Shown: positions 1-10,144, counted from the first letter of the stretch. The stretch is DNA of 47,597 nt from Pseudomonas sp. RIT-PI-AD (GCF_025642785.1 NZ_JANZKU010000031.1:1-47597); one strand, 5' to 3'. Program-made: numbers and translations. The notes: a model not told the origin generated them from the sequence alone.

Positions 1-101
1 CCGCCGCCGGAAATCAGGGGCGCACCGACCCATGATTGATGGCGCGGAACCGATGCCGACGATCTGGGGGACGGCCTCGCTCCGTCGAGGGATCGGATAG
101 A

Positions 102-587
102 TCAGTCAGGATTGGCTACGCAGGGCTCGTCGGCCTCTTCCGGTTGTCCGGCGCAGACCCGCCGGACCCGGTGGATTTTCCAGGTCCCTCGCTCTTTCAG
201 CAGATCGACGGCGAGGCGGTGGGTGCTTTCCGCGGTGGCGCCCAGGGTGACGAATAGCGCCGCCCGGCCCCCTTCCTGCCTCGCCGCGGTGGTCGATATC
301 GCGTCCAGCCAGTCGTCGTAGTAATCCTGGGCCTTGATGAAGTAGTCCGAACCGGAATTGTCCGTGAGCTGTTCTTTCTTGACCGAACGCCATAAAGGCT
401 TCGTGACATAACGAAGCATGGTTCGCTCGGCCTCGGTCGGCTCTTCATTCAAGGTAAGCGTCTTGATGTACCAGCGATAGAATTCGACCGCAGTGGATTC
501 AGGCGTCGTCGAGCTGGCCGACGCCGCATGCTGGACCAGCGCGAAGCACAAGGCGATGCCTCTTATGGCCGCTGTCATCTTCATCAT
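102..587 (-). CDS. Secreted DUF3828-family protein
   Basis: A 161-residue protein. Its N-terminus is a signal peptide: hydrophobic residues about 7-20, with likely cleavage after the ASA near residue 24. The mature part matches the DUF3828 pattern: an FYRWY motif near the start, a DYFIKAQDYYDDW segment in the middle, and LAVDLLKERGTWKIHRV near the end. The family is poorly characterised and includes the E. coli lipoprotein YbjP; no lipobox cysteine is seen here, so a soluble periplasmic protein is inferred. Three in-frame ATGs (587, 584, 578) compete and none has a strong ribosome-binding site. It stands alone, with a large non-coding gap between it and tRNA-Phe. Function unknown. Confidence 0.75.
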   Translation of the reverse strand: MMKMTAAIRGIALCFALVQHAASASSTTPESTAVEFYRWYIKTLTLNEEPTEAERTMLRYVTKPLWRSVKKEQLTDNSGSDYFIKAQDYYDDWLDAISTTAARQEGGRAALFVTLGATAESTHRLAVDLLKERGTWKIHRVRRVCAGQPEEADEPCVANPD

Positions 588-928
588 TGAAAGCCCGATG
601 GTCGCGATCTCCCTTCTTCAACCCCTTGGCGCCCCGATATGGAAATCGATCTCGAGTGACGGCACGGCGGTTGGTAAAGCTCTGTGCGGGTCGAAGGCGG
701 AAGCGCCATCGCCCCCTTGAGGGACGCCTTGGCAGCCGAGCGCCCTCGTAAGGCTCTTCTTCTCACTGGGGAGCACAAGCCATCGATGGCTGTTCCCTCT
801 GAGCCGTGCGCGCAAGGACCGTCAGGGTAGCGCCTTGGCGAGCTGGACGCTGCTGCGAAGCGGTGCCCGAGCGCAATCCTGCGAGGCGAATGACCCCAGG
901 GCGAGCTGCGCAGCAAAAAAGCAGGCAT
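588..928. other. Intergenic gap, nothing recognised
   Basis: About 340 bases between the DUF3828 gene and the terminator of tRNA-Phe. I see no plausible coding region: the short frames here have no ribosome-binding site and resemble no family. No further tRNA, repeat array or recombinase site is visible. The end nearest 588 must hold the promoter of the DUF3828 gene, but I see no clear hexamer pair. Confidence 0.5.
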
Positions 929-955
929 AAAAAAACCGGCCGCTAGGGGCCGGTT
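929..955 (-). terminator. Rho-independent terminator of tRNA-Phe
   Basis: On the minus strand an 8-bp stem (AACCGGCC/GGCCGGTT, 934-941 with 948-955) with a 6-base loop is followed by seven T residues (929-935). It lies about 30 bases past the 3' end of tRNA-Phe and reads in the same direction. Confidence 0.9.
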
Positions 956-984
956 CTTCGTGTCCGCGGGGCGGACGTTGTTCA

Positions 985-1060
985 TGGTGCCCAGGGACGG
1001 AATCGAACCGCCGACACGGGGATTTTCAATCCCCTGCTCTACCGACTGAGCTACCTGGGC
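985..1060 (-). tRNA. tRNA-Phe (GAA anticodon)
   Basis: A 76-base cloverleaf on the minus strand. The acceptor arms are GCCCAGG and CCTGGGC, the D-arm is GCTCAGTCGGTAGAGC, and the anticodon stem GGGGA/TCCCC encloses loop TTGAAAA, giving anticodon GAA. The T-arm contains GGTTCGATTCC. The 3' CCA is encoded. It lies just downstream of yggX but has its own consensus promoter and terminator. Confidence 0.98.
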
Positions 1061-1070
1061 AACGGGGCGC

Positions 1071-1099
1071 ATTAAACGGATTTCGCGAGGGGGTGTCAA
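1071..1099 (-). promoter_or_regulatory. Sigma-70 promoter of tRNA-Phe
   Basis: On the minus strand, a perfect -35 TTGACA (1094-1099) and -10 TTTAAT (1071-1076) are separated by exactly 17 bases. The likely start is about 5 bases upstream of the mature tRNA. The discriminator after the -10 is GC-rich (GCGCCCC), typical of stable-RNA promoters under stringent control; that last point is inference. Confidence 0.9.
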
Positions 1100-1135
1100 G
1101 CCGGGCGCGAAAAAATTTTCAGCCTTTACCGACGC

Positions 1136-1408
1136 TTACGGGCTGGGAGGAACGTAGCCGTCGGCCTGGGCGTAGTCCTCGCCGGAGAGGAACTTGTCCA
1201 TTTCCGCCTGGAGGAACTTGCGGTCCTCGGCGTTCATCATGTTCAGCCGGCGCTCGTTGATCAGCATGGTCTGGTGCTTCTGCCATTCGTCCCAGGCTTT
1301 TCTGGACACGTTGGCGTAGATGTCTTCGCCCTTGGCGCCGGGGTAGGGCGGGCGGTCGAGCCCGGGCAGCTCTTCGTTGTACTTGCGGCAATGGACGGTG
1401 CGGGTCAT
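1136..1408 (-). CDS. yggX: Probable Fe(2+)-trafficking protein YggX
   Basis: A 90-residue small cytoplasmic protein, full length for the family. It begins [20 protein letters not shown], carrying the single conserved cysteine (C7), and continues with the family core [18 protein letters not shown] and [13 protein letters not shown]. YggX protects iron-sulfur clusters against oxidants and is proposed to move labile iron. It lies 60 bases downstream of mutY on the same strand; the pairing fits because MutY is an Fe-S enzyme that repairs oxidative damage. No terminator is visible between it and tRNA-Phe. Confidence 0.95.
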   Translation of the reverse strand: MTRTVHCRKYNEELPGLDRPPYPGAKGEDIYANVSRKAWDEWQKHQTMLINERRLNMMNAEDRKFLQAEMDKFLSGEDYAQADGYVPPSP

Positions 1409-1468
1409 GGACGGTCTCCTGCGATGACTCGGGCGCGGCCTGGTCCCTGGGCGGGGTCGAGCCCGACG

Positions 1469-2533
1469 TCAGGCCGGCTGCTGGTGCAATTCGGCTTCCG
1501 CGCGCTTGAGCAGCTTCTTCACCGGGGCGGCGAGGCCGAGGCGCGGCGGGGTGGCGAGGTTATACCAGAGCCAGTCGCCCTCGACCACGGCGGGGACCTC
1601 GCCTTCCACCCGCACCAGCCAAGGCTCGATGGCCAGTTGGAAGTGGCTGAAGGTGTGGGTGAGGCCGGGCAGTGCGCGGCGTTCGCCGAGCTGGAGCGCG
1701 TGGCGGCTGGCGAGGGGCGCGAGGGCGTCCAGGTCGTCCAGCTCCGGCAGGCTCCAGAGGCCGCCCCAGAGCCCGCTGGAGGGGCGCCGGTAGAGCAGGA
1801 TCGCGCCCTCGCGGTTGGCCAGCAGTGGCATCAGGGTGCGTTTCTGCGGCAGTTCCTTGCGCGGCTTGGGCCAGGGGTAGCGGGTTTCCAGGCCGAGCAG
1901 GTGCGCGCGGCAGCCCGTCTGGACCGGGCAGAGCAGGCACAGCGGCCGGCTGCGCGTACAGAGGGTCGCGCCCAGGTCCATCATCGCCTGGGTGTAGTGG
2001 GCGACGCGTCGCTCGGGGGTCAGGCGCTCGGCGATGGCCCAGAGCTGGCGGGCCACCTTGGGTTCGCCGGGATAGCCGTCCTGGGCCACGTAGCGGGCCA
2101 GGACGCGCTTGACGTTGCCGTCGAGGATGGGCGCGCGCAGGCCCATGCTCAGGCTGGCGATCGCCCCGGCGGTGGAGCGGCCGATGCCGGGGAGTTCGGC
2201 GAGGGCTTCCACGTCGCGCGGGAACTCGCCGTCGAACGCCTCCACCACGCGCTTCGCCGCCTTATGCAGGTTGCGTGCGCGGCTGTAGTAGCCGAGGCCG
2301 GTCCAGAGGTGCAGGACTTCGTCTTCCGGGGCGGCGGCCAGGGCCTCGACGGTGGGCAGCGCCTCCATGAACCGGTCGAAATAATCGAGGACGGTGGCGA
2401 CCTGGGTCTGTTGCAGCATGACTTCCGATACCCAGACCCGGTAGGGCGTGACGCCCTGCTGCCACGGCAGGTCCTTGCGCCCGTGGCGGTCGTACCAGTC
2501 GAGGACGGCCTCGGAGAATTGCTCGGGGCTCAT
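1469..2533 (-). CDS. mutY: Adenine DNA glycosylase MutY
   Basis: A 354-residue base-excision repair enzyme that removes adenine mispaired with 8-oxoguanine or guanine. The helix-hairpin-helix core carries SEVMLQQTQ with catalytic E37, the hairpin [12 protein letters not shown] (114-125) and catalytic D138 in ILDGNVKR. The [4Fe-4S] cluster ligands C192-x6-C199-x2-C202-x5-C208 are all present. The C-terminal third (about 225-350) is the NUDIX-like 8-oxoG-recognition domain. The ATG overlaps the asmA stop codon as ATGA, which indicates translational coupling and fixes the start. Confidence 0.97.
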   Translation of the reverse strand: MSPEQFSEAVLDWYDRHGRKDLPWQQGVTPYRVWVSEVMLQQTQVATVLDYFDRFMEALPTVEALAAAPEDEVLHLWTGLGYYSRARNLHKAAKRVVEAFDGEFPRDVEALAELPGIGRSTAGAIASLSMGLRAPILDGNVKRVLARYVAQDGYPGEPKVARQLWAIAERLTPERRVAHYTQAMMDLGATLCTRSRPLCLLCPVQTGCRAHLLGLETRYPWPKPRKELPQKRTLMPLLANREGAILLYRRPSSGLWGGLWSLPELDDLDALAPLASRHALQLGERRALPGLTHTFSHFQLAIEPWLVRVEGEVPAVVEGDWLWYNLATPPRLGLAAPVKKLLKRAEAELHQQPA

Positions 2534-4758
2534 CGCTTGAACAGCCCCTTGAGCGCGTCCTTGAGTTCCGGGCTCACCTTGTCTCCGAGCTTTTCCTCGA
2601 TCTTTTCGTTGAGCTTGTCGCCGGCCAGCTTGGCGGCCACCTTGCCCAGGCCTTCCTTGTCCACACGGCAGGCCTTGGCGCCCAGTTCCAGCGGGCCGCG
2701 GCAGCGCAGCGGCCATTCCAGCCCGACGTAGCGTTTGTTGACCTGGCAGGCCGGGTCCGGCATCTCGCGCTGGTCGCCCTCGATGACGATGCCGACGCGA
2801 TAGTCCATGCCGAGCACGCGCAGGTCGAGGTCGCCCTCGCCGTTCACCGTCAGCCCCGGGATGCGCACCTTGAGGTCCGGGTTGCTGGCCACGCCGTTGC
2901 GGATGTTCAAGGTGCCCTTGAGTTCCTCGAAGGGCGTGTCGCGGCCGCGCGGCTCGCCGCTGAGGGTCTTGCGGTTGAGGGTAGCGATGCCCTGGCAGAG
3001 TTGCTGCTCGAGGTTGGCGTCGAGCAGCACGCCTTTTTGCAGGGCGACATTCGCCGTGCCGTCGAGGCTGTCGATCCAGGCTTTCTGGCTGTTGCCCTGG
3101 GCGCGGAAATTGCCGTCCAGGGCGAGCAGGCCCTTGACCGGCGGCTTCTCCTGGTGCGCCTGGAGGATCTTTTCCAGGGGTACGCCGCTCAGTTGCGGGT
3201 GCAGGCTGAGCAGCGGCACGGCGGGGCGCGCGTCCAGGGTGGCGTCGAGGTCGAACTTGCCGTTGAAGAGTTCGCCGCGCAACTGCTTGAGGGTGGTCAG
3301 CCCGGCCTTGCTCTCCAGCTCCAGGGTGACGCTTTCCATCGGCAGGCGGTCCAGGGTGAACTGGTCGAAGCTCAGGCTGGCTTCCAGGTCCAGCTTGCGC
3401 AGGCGCTCCAGCGGCAGCAGCGGCGCCTCGCTCCAGGCCTGCTGGGTAGGCGCGTCGGGCAATGGGGTGGTGCCGGCCACGCCGGCGTCGGCGACGCTGC
3501 CCTGGACTTCGGCCTGGCGCGCGGCCCCGGCGCCCTTGGCGTCCTTGTCCTTGGGCGGCAAGTAGCGGTCGAGGTCGAGGCGGTCGCCCTTGAGCTGTAC
3601 CCGCAAGGCCTGGCGGGCGAAGTCGGGCGCGGCGACGCGCCCGCTGAAGCGGCTGTCGTCGAGCTTCAGGTTCAGCTCTTCCAGGGCCAGGCTGTCGGCA
3701 CTGCCGCTGAGCCGGCTGGACAGTTCGAAGCTGCCCAGGGTCTTGGCGTCGGCCATGGCCGGCAGCTCCACGCCCACGCCGGCGAGGAACTCCCGCAGGT
3801 CGAACGGGGCGATGGACAGGCCGCCTTCGAGCTTGGGCGCCTTGTCCAGGTCGCGCAGCTTGAGTTCGCCGAGCAGGCGCAACTGGTTGGCGGACAGCTT
3901 CAGGCCGTTCCATTCGGCGACCTGGGCGGCCTGGTCGAGCAGCAACTGGCCCTGGGCGGAGAAGGTCAGGGTCTTGCCGCCGAGGGGTTCGCCGGAAGCT
4001 TCGCCGCCGAACTTGGCGTCCTCCAGTTGATAGCGCCGCAGCGCGCGGTCGAAGCGCAGCTTGCCGCTCAGTTCGGTCTTGGCCCGCAGCACCGGCTGGT
4101 TGGTGCCGAAGAAGCCGGAGAGTTTCAGCGGGATGCTTGCGCCTTCGCGGATCGCGCCGGTGCTCAGTTGCACGCTTTCGACGTTGTACTGCCGGCCGCT
4201 CTTGGCGTCGTGGTAGTCGATGCGGGCGTCGTTGACCGACAGGCTGTCGATGTCCAGCTTCAGCGGCTGGGCCGGGTGCTCCGGCGGCGTCGGCGGATTG
4301 TCCGCCGGCGTGGACGCCGTGCCCGGGGCGTCGCCCGGTGTGGCGGAGGCCTGGGCCGGACGGCCGATTCCTTCCCAGTTGCCGTGGCCGTTCTCGTCCC
4401 GTTGCAGGGTCAGGTTGAGGCCCTCGACGCGGATGTCGCTCATCTGCACCTGCTTGCGCAGCAGCGGCATCACCCGCACCGACAGGCCGAGCATGCGCAG
4501 GTCGGCGAAGGGTTTGTCCGGGCTGGCGGCGCTGGCCAGGGTGGCGTCGTGCAGTTCGAGACCGAGCCAGGGGAACAGGCTCCAGCCGATCTCGCCCTTG
4601 AGGGTCAGGTCCAGGTTGGCCTTGTCGCGGGCCAACTGACGGATCTCGTCCTTGTAGTCGTTGGGGTCGAACAGGTGAGTCAGGGCGAAGCCAAGAGCCA
4701 CGATGATCAGCAACAGTCCGAGGAGGAACAGACCCAGGATCTTGCCGAGCGCTTTCAT
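2530..4758 (-). CDS. asmA: AsmA-family envelope protein
   Basis: A 742-residue protein with one N-terminal membrane anchor (about residues 5-27, [20 protein letters not shown]) followed by a long periplasmic region. The N-terminal AsmA domain starts with [16 protein letters not shown]; a proline-rich stretch lies near residues 130-155, and AsmA/DUF3971-like repeats reach the C-terminus. AsmA-like proteins share the beta-groove fold of bridge-type lipid transporters and affect outer-membrane biogenesis; the exact role of this copy is unknown. It is the first gene of asmA-mutY-yggX. Start chosen at the MKALGKIL methionine; the open frame upstream lacks family similarity. Confidence 0.93.
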   Translation of the reverse strand: MKALGKILGLFLLGLLLIIVALGFALTHLFDPNDYKDEIRQLARDKANLDLTLKGEIGWSLFPWLGLELHDATLASAASPDKPFADLRMLGLSVRVMPLLRKQVQMSDIRVEGLNLTLQRDENGHGNWEGIGRPAQASATPGDAPGTASTPADNPPTPPEHPAQPLKLDIDSLSVNDARIDYHDAKSGRQYNVESVQLSTGAIREGASIPLKLSGFFGTNQPVLRAKTELSGKLRFDRALRRYQLEDAKFGGEASGEPLGGKTLTFSAQGQLLLDQAAQVAEWNGLKLSANQLRLLGELKLRDLDKAPKLEGGLSIAPFDLREFLAGVGVELPAMADAKTLGSFELSSRLSGSADSLALEELNLKLDDSRFSGRVAAPDFARQALRVQLKGDRLDLDRYLPPKDKDAKGAGAARQAEVQGSVADAGVAGTTPLPDAPTQQAWSEAPLLPLERLRKLDLEASLSFDQFTLDRLPMESVTLELESKAGLTTLKQLRGELFNGKFDLDATLDARPAVPLLSLHPQLSGVPLEKILQAHQEKPPVKGLLALDGNFRAQGNSQKAWIDSLDGTANVALQKGVLLDANLEQQLCQGIATLNRKTLSGEPRGRDTPFEELKGTLNIRNGVASNPDLKVRIPGLTVNGEGDLDLRVLGMDYRVGIVIEGDQREMPDPACQVNKRYVGLEWPLRCRGPLELGAKACRVDKEGLGKVAAKLAGDKLNEKIEEKLGDKVSPELKDALKGLFKR

Positions 4759-4796
4759 GGAGGCATCCTTTCGAAGTGTCACGGGAGAGGGCGGCG

Positions 4797-4802
4797 AGTA
4801 TA
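4797..4802 (-). promoter_or_regulatory. Likely -10 element of asmA
   Basis: TATACT on the minus strand, 39 bases upstream of the asmA ATG. No convincing -35 hexamer lies at 16-18 bases. The rest of 4803-5000 is GC-rich, and I see no gene in it. Confidence 0.45.
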
Positions 4803-5004
4803 ACCCGCAGGGTCCGCGGTGCGCGGCAGAGGCTTGGAGGGGGCGGCGGCGCAGCGGTTCCCTGGCCGGGTCGCGACGGCGCGCCCTTCGTGCGTACATG
4901 GGCGGGGCCGGTGCGCAGGCCGCTCGGGCGACGCCGCCGGGTACACGGCGGCCTCTGCGCCGAACGGCCGCGGCGGCGCCCGTCGCCGGGATGGACCGAC
5001 TCGC

Positions 5005-5034
5005 TTCAAGCCCGCGTCGTTCTCGGCCTATAAT
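5005..5034 (+). promoter_or_regulatory. Likely sigma-70 promoter of the hisB operon
   Basis: TATAAT at 5029-5034 lies 38 bases before the hisB ATG. A weak -35 (TTCAAG, 5005-5010) sits 18 bases upstream. No histidine leader peptide or attenuator is visible, as expected for pseudomonads. Confidence 0.55.
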
Positions 5035-5071
5035 GCCGACCCTTTCGTCCCATGATTTCGCGGAGTTGGTG

Positions 5072-5665
5072 ATGGCCGAACGTACGGCATCCGTCGAGCG
5101 CAATACCCTGGAAACCCAGATCAGGGCCTCGATCAATCTGGATGGGACGGGCAAGGCCCGCTTCGACATCGGCGTGCCCTTCCTCGAGCACATGCTCGAC
5201 CAGATCGCCCGCCACGGGCTGATCGACCTGGATATCCACTGCAAGGGCGACCTGCACATCGACGATCACCACACCGTCGAGGACGTCGGCATCACCCTGG
5301 GCCAGGCCTTCGCCCAGGCCGTCGGCGACAAGAAGGGCATCCGCCGCTACGGGCATGCCTACGTGCCGCTGGACGAGGCACTGTCGCGGGTGGTGATCGA
5401 CTTTTCCGGGCGCCCCGGCCTGCAGATGCACGTGCCCTACACCCGCGCCAGCGTCGGCGGCTTCGACGTGGACCTGTTCATGGAGTTCTTCCAGGGCTTC
5501 GTCAACCACGCCCAGGTGACGTTGCATATCGACAACCTGCGCGGGCACAACACCCACCACCAGATCGAGACCGTGTTCAAGGCCTTCGGTCGCGCCTTGC
5601 GCATGGCCGTGGAGCTGGACGAGCGCATGGCCGGGCAGATGCCTTCCACCAAAGGGTGCCTGTGA
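5072..5665 (+). CDS. hisB: Imidazoleglycerol-phosphate dehydratase
   Basis: A 197-residue monofunctional HisB, catalysing the dehydration of imidazole glycerol phosphate to imidazole acetol phosphate in histidine synthesis. The two metal-binding motifs are visible: [16 protein letters not shown] in the first half and [20 protein letters not shown] near the end. It lacks the phosphatase domain of enteric HisB, as is normal in Pseudomonas. The ATG at 5072 follows a GGAG; an open frame reaching back to about 4703 has no similarity to the family. The stop overlaps the hisH start by one base (TGATG). Confidence 0.97.
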   Translation: MAERTASVERNTLETQIRASINLDGTGKARFDIGVPFLEHMLDQIARHGLIDLDIHCKGDLHIDDHHTVEDVGITLGQAFAQAVGDKKGIRRYGHAYVPLDEALSRVVIDFSGRPGLQMHVPYTRASVGGFDVDLFMEFFQGFVNHAQVTLHIDNLRGHNTHHQIETVFKAFGRALRMAVELDERMAGQMPSTKGCL

Positions 5666-6303
5666 TGCAGACGGTGGCGGTGATCGACTACGGCATGGGC
5701 AACCTGCATTCGGTGGCCAAGGCCCTGGAGCACGTCGGCGCCGGCCGGGTCTTGGTGACCAGCGATGCCGGCGTGATCCGCGAGGCCGACCGGGTGGTGT
5801 TCCCCGGCGTCGGCGCGATCCGCGACTGCATGGCGGAGATTCGTCGCCTGGGCTTCGACGCACTGGTTCGCGAGGTCAGCCAGGATCGCCCGTTCCTCGG
5901 CATCTGCGTCGGCATGCAGGCGCTGATGGAGCGCAGCGAGGAGAACGACGGCGTCGACTGCATCGGCCTGTTTCCCGGCCAGGTGCGCTTCTTCGGCAAG
6001 ACCCTGGTGGAGGACGGCGAGGCGCTGAAGGTGCCGCACATGGGCTGGAACGAGGTGACGCAGAGCGTCGACCATCCGCTCTGGCACAACATCCCCGACC
6101 GCGCGCGCTTCTATTTCGTGCACAGCTACTACATCGCGGCGGGCGCCCCGCGACAGGTGGTCGGCCGCGGCCACTACGGCCTGGATTTCGCCGCCGCGCT
6201 CGCCGAGGGATCGCGCTTCGCCGTGCAGTTCCACCCGGAGAAGAGCCACACCCACGGGCTGCAGCTGTTGCAGAACTTCGCCGCCTGGGATGGCCGCTGG
6301 TAG
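5665..6303 (+). CDS. hisH: Imidazole glycerol phosphate synthase, glutaminase subunit HisH
   Basis: A 212-residue class-I glutamine amidotransferase. It releases ammonia from glutamine and passes it to HisF. The catalytic triad is present: C81 in [10 protein letters not shown]190 and E192 in VQFHPEKS. The start is the ATG in the TGATG overlap with hisB; a GTG three codons upstream gives a poorer fit to the family N-terminus ([13 protein letters not shown]). Its partner HisF is encoded three genes downstream. Confidence 0.97.
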   Translation: MQTVAVIDYGMGNLHSVAKALEHVGAGRVLVTSDAGVIREADRVVFPGVGAIRDCMAEIRRLGFDALVREVSQDRPFLGICVGMQALMERSEENDGVDCIGLFPGQVRFFGKTLVEDGEALKVPHMGWNEVTQSVDHPLWHNIPDRARFYFVHSYYIAAGAPRQVVGRGHYGLDFAAALAEGSRFAVQFHPEKSHTHGLQLLQNFAAWDGRW

Positions 6304-6314
6304 GCGATGCATCC

Positions 6315-6575
6315 ATGAGCCGAGGCAAAGCCAAGACCCCCATCCTGACCCTCGATGCCGCTCAGGAGAAGGCCGCCATCCAGGCCTTGCAGCGTTTCCT
6401 CGAGGAACGCTTCGAGCTGTCGCTGGGGTCCTTCGAGGTCCAGGAAGTGCTCGAGCTGTTCACCCGCGAAGTGGCGCCCTACTACTACAACAAGGCGATC
6501 TTCGACGTGCAGACGCACCTCAAGGACCGTTTCGAGAGTATCGAAAGCGACCTCTGGGCGCTGGAGAAGAATTGA
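6315..6575 (+). CDS. DUF2164-family small protein
   Basis: An 86-residue acidic protein of the uncharacterised DUF2164 family, recognised from [25 protein letters not shown], the conserved [14 protein letters not shown] segment and the following helix [11 protein letters not shown]. No signal peptide or membrane segment. It sits 11 bases after hisH and 61 before hisA, on the same strand, so it is very likely co-transcribed with the his genes. A direct role in histidine synthesis is not established. Confidence 0.85.
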   Translation: MSRGKAKTPILTLDAAQEKAAIQALQRFLEERFELSLGSFEVQEVLELFTREVAPYYYNKAIFDVQTHLKDRFESIESDLWALEKN

Positions 6576-6636
6576 CCACCCTGGCGGGGCGGAGCGCGTC
6601 AGCCGCGGCTCCGGCCCCCTCGAAGAAGGAAAGATC

Positions 6637-7380
6637 ATGCTCATCATCCCCGCCATCGATCTGAAGGACGGCGCCTGCGTGCGCCTGCGCCAGGGCCGCA
6701 TGGACGATTCCACGGTGTTTTCCGACGACCCGGTGAGCATGGCCGCGAAATGGGTCGACGCCGGCTGCCGGCGCCTGCACCTGGTCGACCTCAACGGCGC
6801 CTTCGAGGGCCAGCCGGTGAACGGCGAGGTGGTCACCGCCATCACCCGCCGCTACCCGACGCTGCCGATCCAGATCGGCGGCGGCATCCGCAGCCTGGAC
6901 ACCATCGAACACTACGTCCGTGCCGGGGTGAGCTACGTGATCATCGGCACCCAGGCGGTGAAGCGCCCCGAGTTCGTCGCCGAGGCCTGCCGCGCCTTCC
7001 CGGGCAAGGTCATCGTCGGCCTGGACGCCAAGGACGGCTTCGTTGCCACCGACGGCTGGGCCGAGGTCAGCCAGGTCCAGGTGATCGACCTGGCCAAGCG
7101 CTTCGAGGCCGACGGCGTTGCCGCCATCGTCTACACCGACATCGCCAAGGACGGCATGATGCAGGGCTGCAACCTGCCCGCCACCGTGGCCCTGGCGCGC
7201 GCCACGCGGATCCCGGTGATCGCCTCCGGCGGCATCCACAACCTCGGCGACATCCAGGCCCTGCTCGACACCGATACCCCCGGGATCATCGGCGCCATCA
7301 CCGGACGGGCGATCTACGAAGGCACCCTGGACGTGGCCGAGGCCCAGGCCCTCTGCGACCTGAAAGACAAAGCGGAATAG
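6637..7380 (+). CDS. hisA: Phosphoribosylformimino-5-aminoimidazole carboxamide ribotide isomerase
   Basis: A 247-residue (beta/alpha)8-barrel enzyme. It isomerises ProFAR to PRFAR, the substrate of HisF-HisH. The barrel begins [17 protein letters not shown] with catalytic D8. Phosphate-binding loops are visible as [10 protein letters not shown] and [12 protein letters not shown], and the second half has the [10 protein letters not shown] motif with the paired catalytic Asp. The ATG follows an AAGGAAAG ribosome-binding site. It is separated from hisF by an unusual palindromic intercistronic region. Confidence 0.97.
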   Translation: MLIIPAIDLKDGACVRLRQGRMDDSTVFSDDPVSMAAKWVDAGCRRLHLVDLNGAFEGQPVNGEVVTAITRRYPTLPIQIGGGIRSLDTIEHYVRAGVSYVIIGTQAVKRPEFVAEACRAFPGKVIVGLDAKDGFVATDGWAEVSQVQVIDLAKRFEADGVAAIVYTDIAKDGMMQGCNLPATVALARATRIPVIASGGIHNLGDIQALLDTDTPGIIGAITGRAIYEGTLDVAEAQALCDLKDKAE

Positions 7381-7461
7381 CCCGGACAAAGCCGGGCAGG
7401 GTGGAAAACCGCGCCGCGGTTTCCACGGCCCTGGTGGGCACGCGAAGCGCTGCCCACCCTA
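7380..7461 (+). repeat. Three consecutive palindromes between hisA and hisF
   Basis: Three inverted repeats stand in a row. First, GCCCGG/CCGGGC (7380-7385 with 7392-7397). Second, GTGGAAA(A)CCGCG/CGCGGTTTCCAC (7401-7426) with one bulged A. Third, GGTGGGCA/TGCCCACC (7433-7440 with 7451-7458), enclosing a smaller CGC-GAA-GCG hairpin. The reverse complement of the third begins GTAGGGTGGGCA, like dispersed intergenic palindromes common in pseudomonads. No T-tract follows, so it is not a simple terminator. It may separate the levels of hisA and hisF mRNA. Confidence 0.6.
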
Positions 7462-7476
7462 CGTGAGAGCATCGAC

Positions 7477-8247
<771 letters not shown>

Positions 8248-8307
8248 ATCCCGTCGACGCGGGTCTCGCCCGCGTCCAGGCGATGGCATATGAATTGCTG
8301 TGCACTG

Positions 8308-8343
8308 CGCGAGCCGGCGATCCTTGGAGGATATCGGCTCGCG
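8308..8343. repeat. Nested inverted repeat before the binding-protein array
   Basis: CGCGAGCCG (8308-8316) pairs with CGGCTCGCG (8335-8343). Inside lies a second perfect hairpin, ATCCT/AGGAT (8320-8324 with 8328-8332) with loop TGG. No T-tract follows on either strand. It lies about 100 bases before the first binding-protein gene and could be an operator or an RNA structure in its leader. Confidence 0.55.
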
Positions 8344-8439
8344 GCGGGTCGCTGGTCCGCCGCCCAGGGAGGGACACCGCGGGCTGCGCGCCCGCAGGCG
8401 CATGGATGCCTCATCGGCTACCCGCTGCGGGCGAAACCT

Positions 8440-9198
8440 ATGCTGAAGACACGCTGCGTATACCTGGGCTTGCTGTTCCTGTTGCTTTCCGCCGTCGGCG
8501 CGCGCGCCGAGACCACCGATGCCCAACCGGTGACGCTGCTCACGGAGAACTTCCCGCCCTTCAACATGGCCAACGACGGCAAGAACTTCGCCCGCGATCC
8601 GGACATCTCCGGCATCGCCAGCGAGTTGATCCGGGAAATGTTCAAGCGTGCCGGCATCCGCTACAACCTCAGCCTGCGCTTTCCCTGGGACCGCATCTAT
8701 AAGCTGACCCTGGAAAAACCCTATTACGGCCTGTTCTCCACCACTCGCACGCCGGAGCGAGAGGCGCTGTTCAAGTGGGTCGGGCCGCTGGTGCAGAACC
8801 AGTGGGTGCTGCTGGCGCCGGCGAACAGCCCCATCGTCGTCAAGGACCTCAAGGAAGCCGCCGCCTTCCGCGTCGGCGCCTACAAGAACGACGCCGTGAG
8901 CGAATACCTGCTGACCCAGGGCGTCACCGCGAACAACGCCCTGCGCGACCAGGAGAACATCACCAAGCTGGAGCGCGGGCAGATCGACCTGTGGGCCACC
9001 AGCGACCCCGCGGGTCTCTACCTGGCCAAACAGGCGGGGGTGACCAATCTGAAGACCGTGCTGCGCTTCAAGAGCGTGGAAATGTACCTGGCGCTCAACA
9101 AGGGGACGCCCGACGAACTGGTGCAGCGGCTGCAGCGGGCGCTGGACCAGATGACCCAGGAGGGACGCACGGAGGCCATCAAGGGCGCCTACCGCTGA
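8440..9198 (+). CDS. Periplasmic substrate-binding protein, array copy 1
   Basis: A 252-residue secreted protein of the SBP_bac_3 type (amino-acid-binding fold). Signal peptide residues 1-22, ending ARA before ETTD. Family landmarks are LLTENFPPFNMA at the mature N-terminus, SLRFPWDRIYK, YGLFSTTRTPERE (the threonine/arginine cluster that usually grips the ligand carboxylate) and RGQIDLWATSDPAG (the usual ligand aspartate). No lipobox. It is the first of four tandem paralogs, without a permease or ATPase nearby. The start was chosen at the signal-peptide methionine; the frame is open upstream to 8290. Ligand unknown. Confidence 0.88.
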   Translation: MLKTRCVYLGLLFLLLSAVGARAETTDAQPVTLLTENFPPFNMANDGKNFARDPDISGIASELIREMFKRAGIRYNLSLRFPWDRIYKLTLEKPYYGLFSTTRTPEREALFKWVGPLVQNQWVLLAPANSPIVVKDLKEAAAFRVGAYKNDAVSEYLLTQGVTANNALRDQENITKLERGQIDLWATSDPAGLYLAKQAGVTNLKTVLRFKSVEMYLALNKGTPDELVQRLQRALDQMTQEGRTEAIKGAYR

Positions 9199-9397
9199 GC
9201 GTGACCGGCGCGAGGACAATGGTTGCGAACGGGGACGCCATGGCGGAAACAGGTCGCGAATCTGCCCGAAGCTGGGCCAAACTCGACAGTCAGACCCGGG
9301 AAGCTCCGTTAAACTAGCGGGGTCCGCGCGCCGTTCCGTCCGCCTCCGCACGTCGGCCACGCACCCTCATACAAGATCTTTTCGAAATGGAGTTTCT

Positions 9398-10132
9398 ATG
9401 CCCGTAGTCCGGCTCTTCGCCGCTGTCCTGCTGTCGCTCGGCGCTACCCTGGCGCGTGCCGAATCTCTGGTGCTGCTCACCGAGAACCTGGCCCCGTTCA
9501 ACATGAGCAGCAATGGCAGCAATTTCGCCAAGGACGACGCCGTGAAGGGTATCAGCGCCGACGTGATGCGCGCCGTATGCCAGCGCGCCGGCGTGGAATG
9601 CCAGATGATCCTGCGTTTTCCCTGGGACCGGGTGTACCAGCAGGCGCTGAAGGATCCCGGCTACGGCCTGTTCTCCACCGCCCGTACCGCCGAGCGCGAG
9701 CCGCTGTTCAAATGGGTCGGGCCGATCGTCAGCAACGATTGGGTGCTGCTGGCCCGCTCCGACAGCACGGTCACCGTGGGCAGCCTGCAGGAGGCCGCCA
9801 AGTACCGCATCGGCGGCTACAAGGGCGACGCCATCAGCCAGCATCTCATCGACCGCGGCCTGGCCGTGGAAACCTCGCTGCGCGACAACGAGAACGTGAA
9901 GAAACTGGAAAAAGGCCAGATCGACCTGTGGGTCACCGCCGACCCCAGCGGCCCCTATCTGGCGCGCCAGGAAGGCCTGGCCAACACCAAGGTGGTGCAC
10001 CGTTTCCACACCGCCGACCTGTACCTCGCCCTGAACAAGGACGTACCGGACGCATTGGTGCAGAAGTTGCAGACCGCTCTCGACGCCCTGCGCGCCGAAG
10101 GTGCATTGGACAAGATCAAGTCCAGCTATTGA
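9398..10132 (+). CDS. Periplasmic substrate-binding protein, array copy 2
   Basis: A 244-residue paralog with signal peptide 1-21 (ends ARAE). It keeps LLTENLAPFNMSSNGSNFA, LRFPWDR, YGLFSTARTAERE and KGQIDLWVTADPSG. It is the most divergent of the four: it carries two cysteines nine residues apart (AVCQRAGVECQM) where the others have FKRAG and no cysteine, so a periplasmic disulfide is possible. The 199-base gap to copy 1 is long enough for its own promoter (a TAAACT lies near 9311), and an ATGGAGT ribosome-binding site precedes the ATG. Confidence 0.87.
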   Translation: MPVVRLFAAVLLSLGATLARAESLVLLTENLAPFNMSSNGSNFAKDDAVKGISADVMRAVCQRAGVECQMILRFPWDRVYQQALKDPGYGLFSTARTAEREPLFKWVGPIVSNDWVLLARSDSTVTVGSLQEAAKYRIGGYKGDAISQHLIDRGLAVETSLRDNENVKKLEKGQIDLWVTADPSGPYLARQEGLANTKVVHRFHTADLYLALNKDVPDALVQKLQTALDALRAEGALDKIKSSY

Positions 10133-10144
10133 TGGCGCCCGCCG

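Noticed and set aside
584..1099. An open frame across tRNA-Phe and its terminator on the minus strand.
   Set aside because: It overlaps a complete tRNA gene, promoter and terminator; not coding.
1274..2731. A 485-codon open frame on the plus strand opposite mutY and yggX.
   Set aside because: Antisense shadow; the opposite strand encodes MutY with all catalytic and Fe-S residues.
2534..3913. An N-terminal extension of mutY reaching into asmA.
   Set aside because: The added residues are an out-of-frame reading of asmA, rich in Arg/Pro/Ala. MutY homologs start at MSPEQ, and ATGA coupling to asmA explains the start.
3001..4803. A 600-codon plus-strand frame opposite asmA, rich in Gln, Val and Gly.
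   Set aside because: Its composition mirrors the third-codon bias of asmA; no start signal or known domain.
4703..5071. An N-terminal extension of hisB by about 120 residues.
   Set aside because: HisB of normal length starts at 5072 with a ribosome-binding site; the extension is low-complexity and crosses the promoter.
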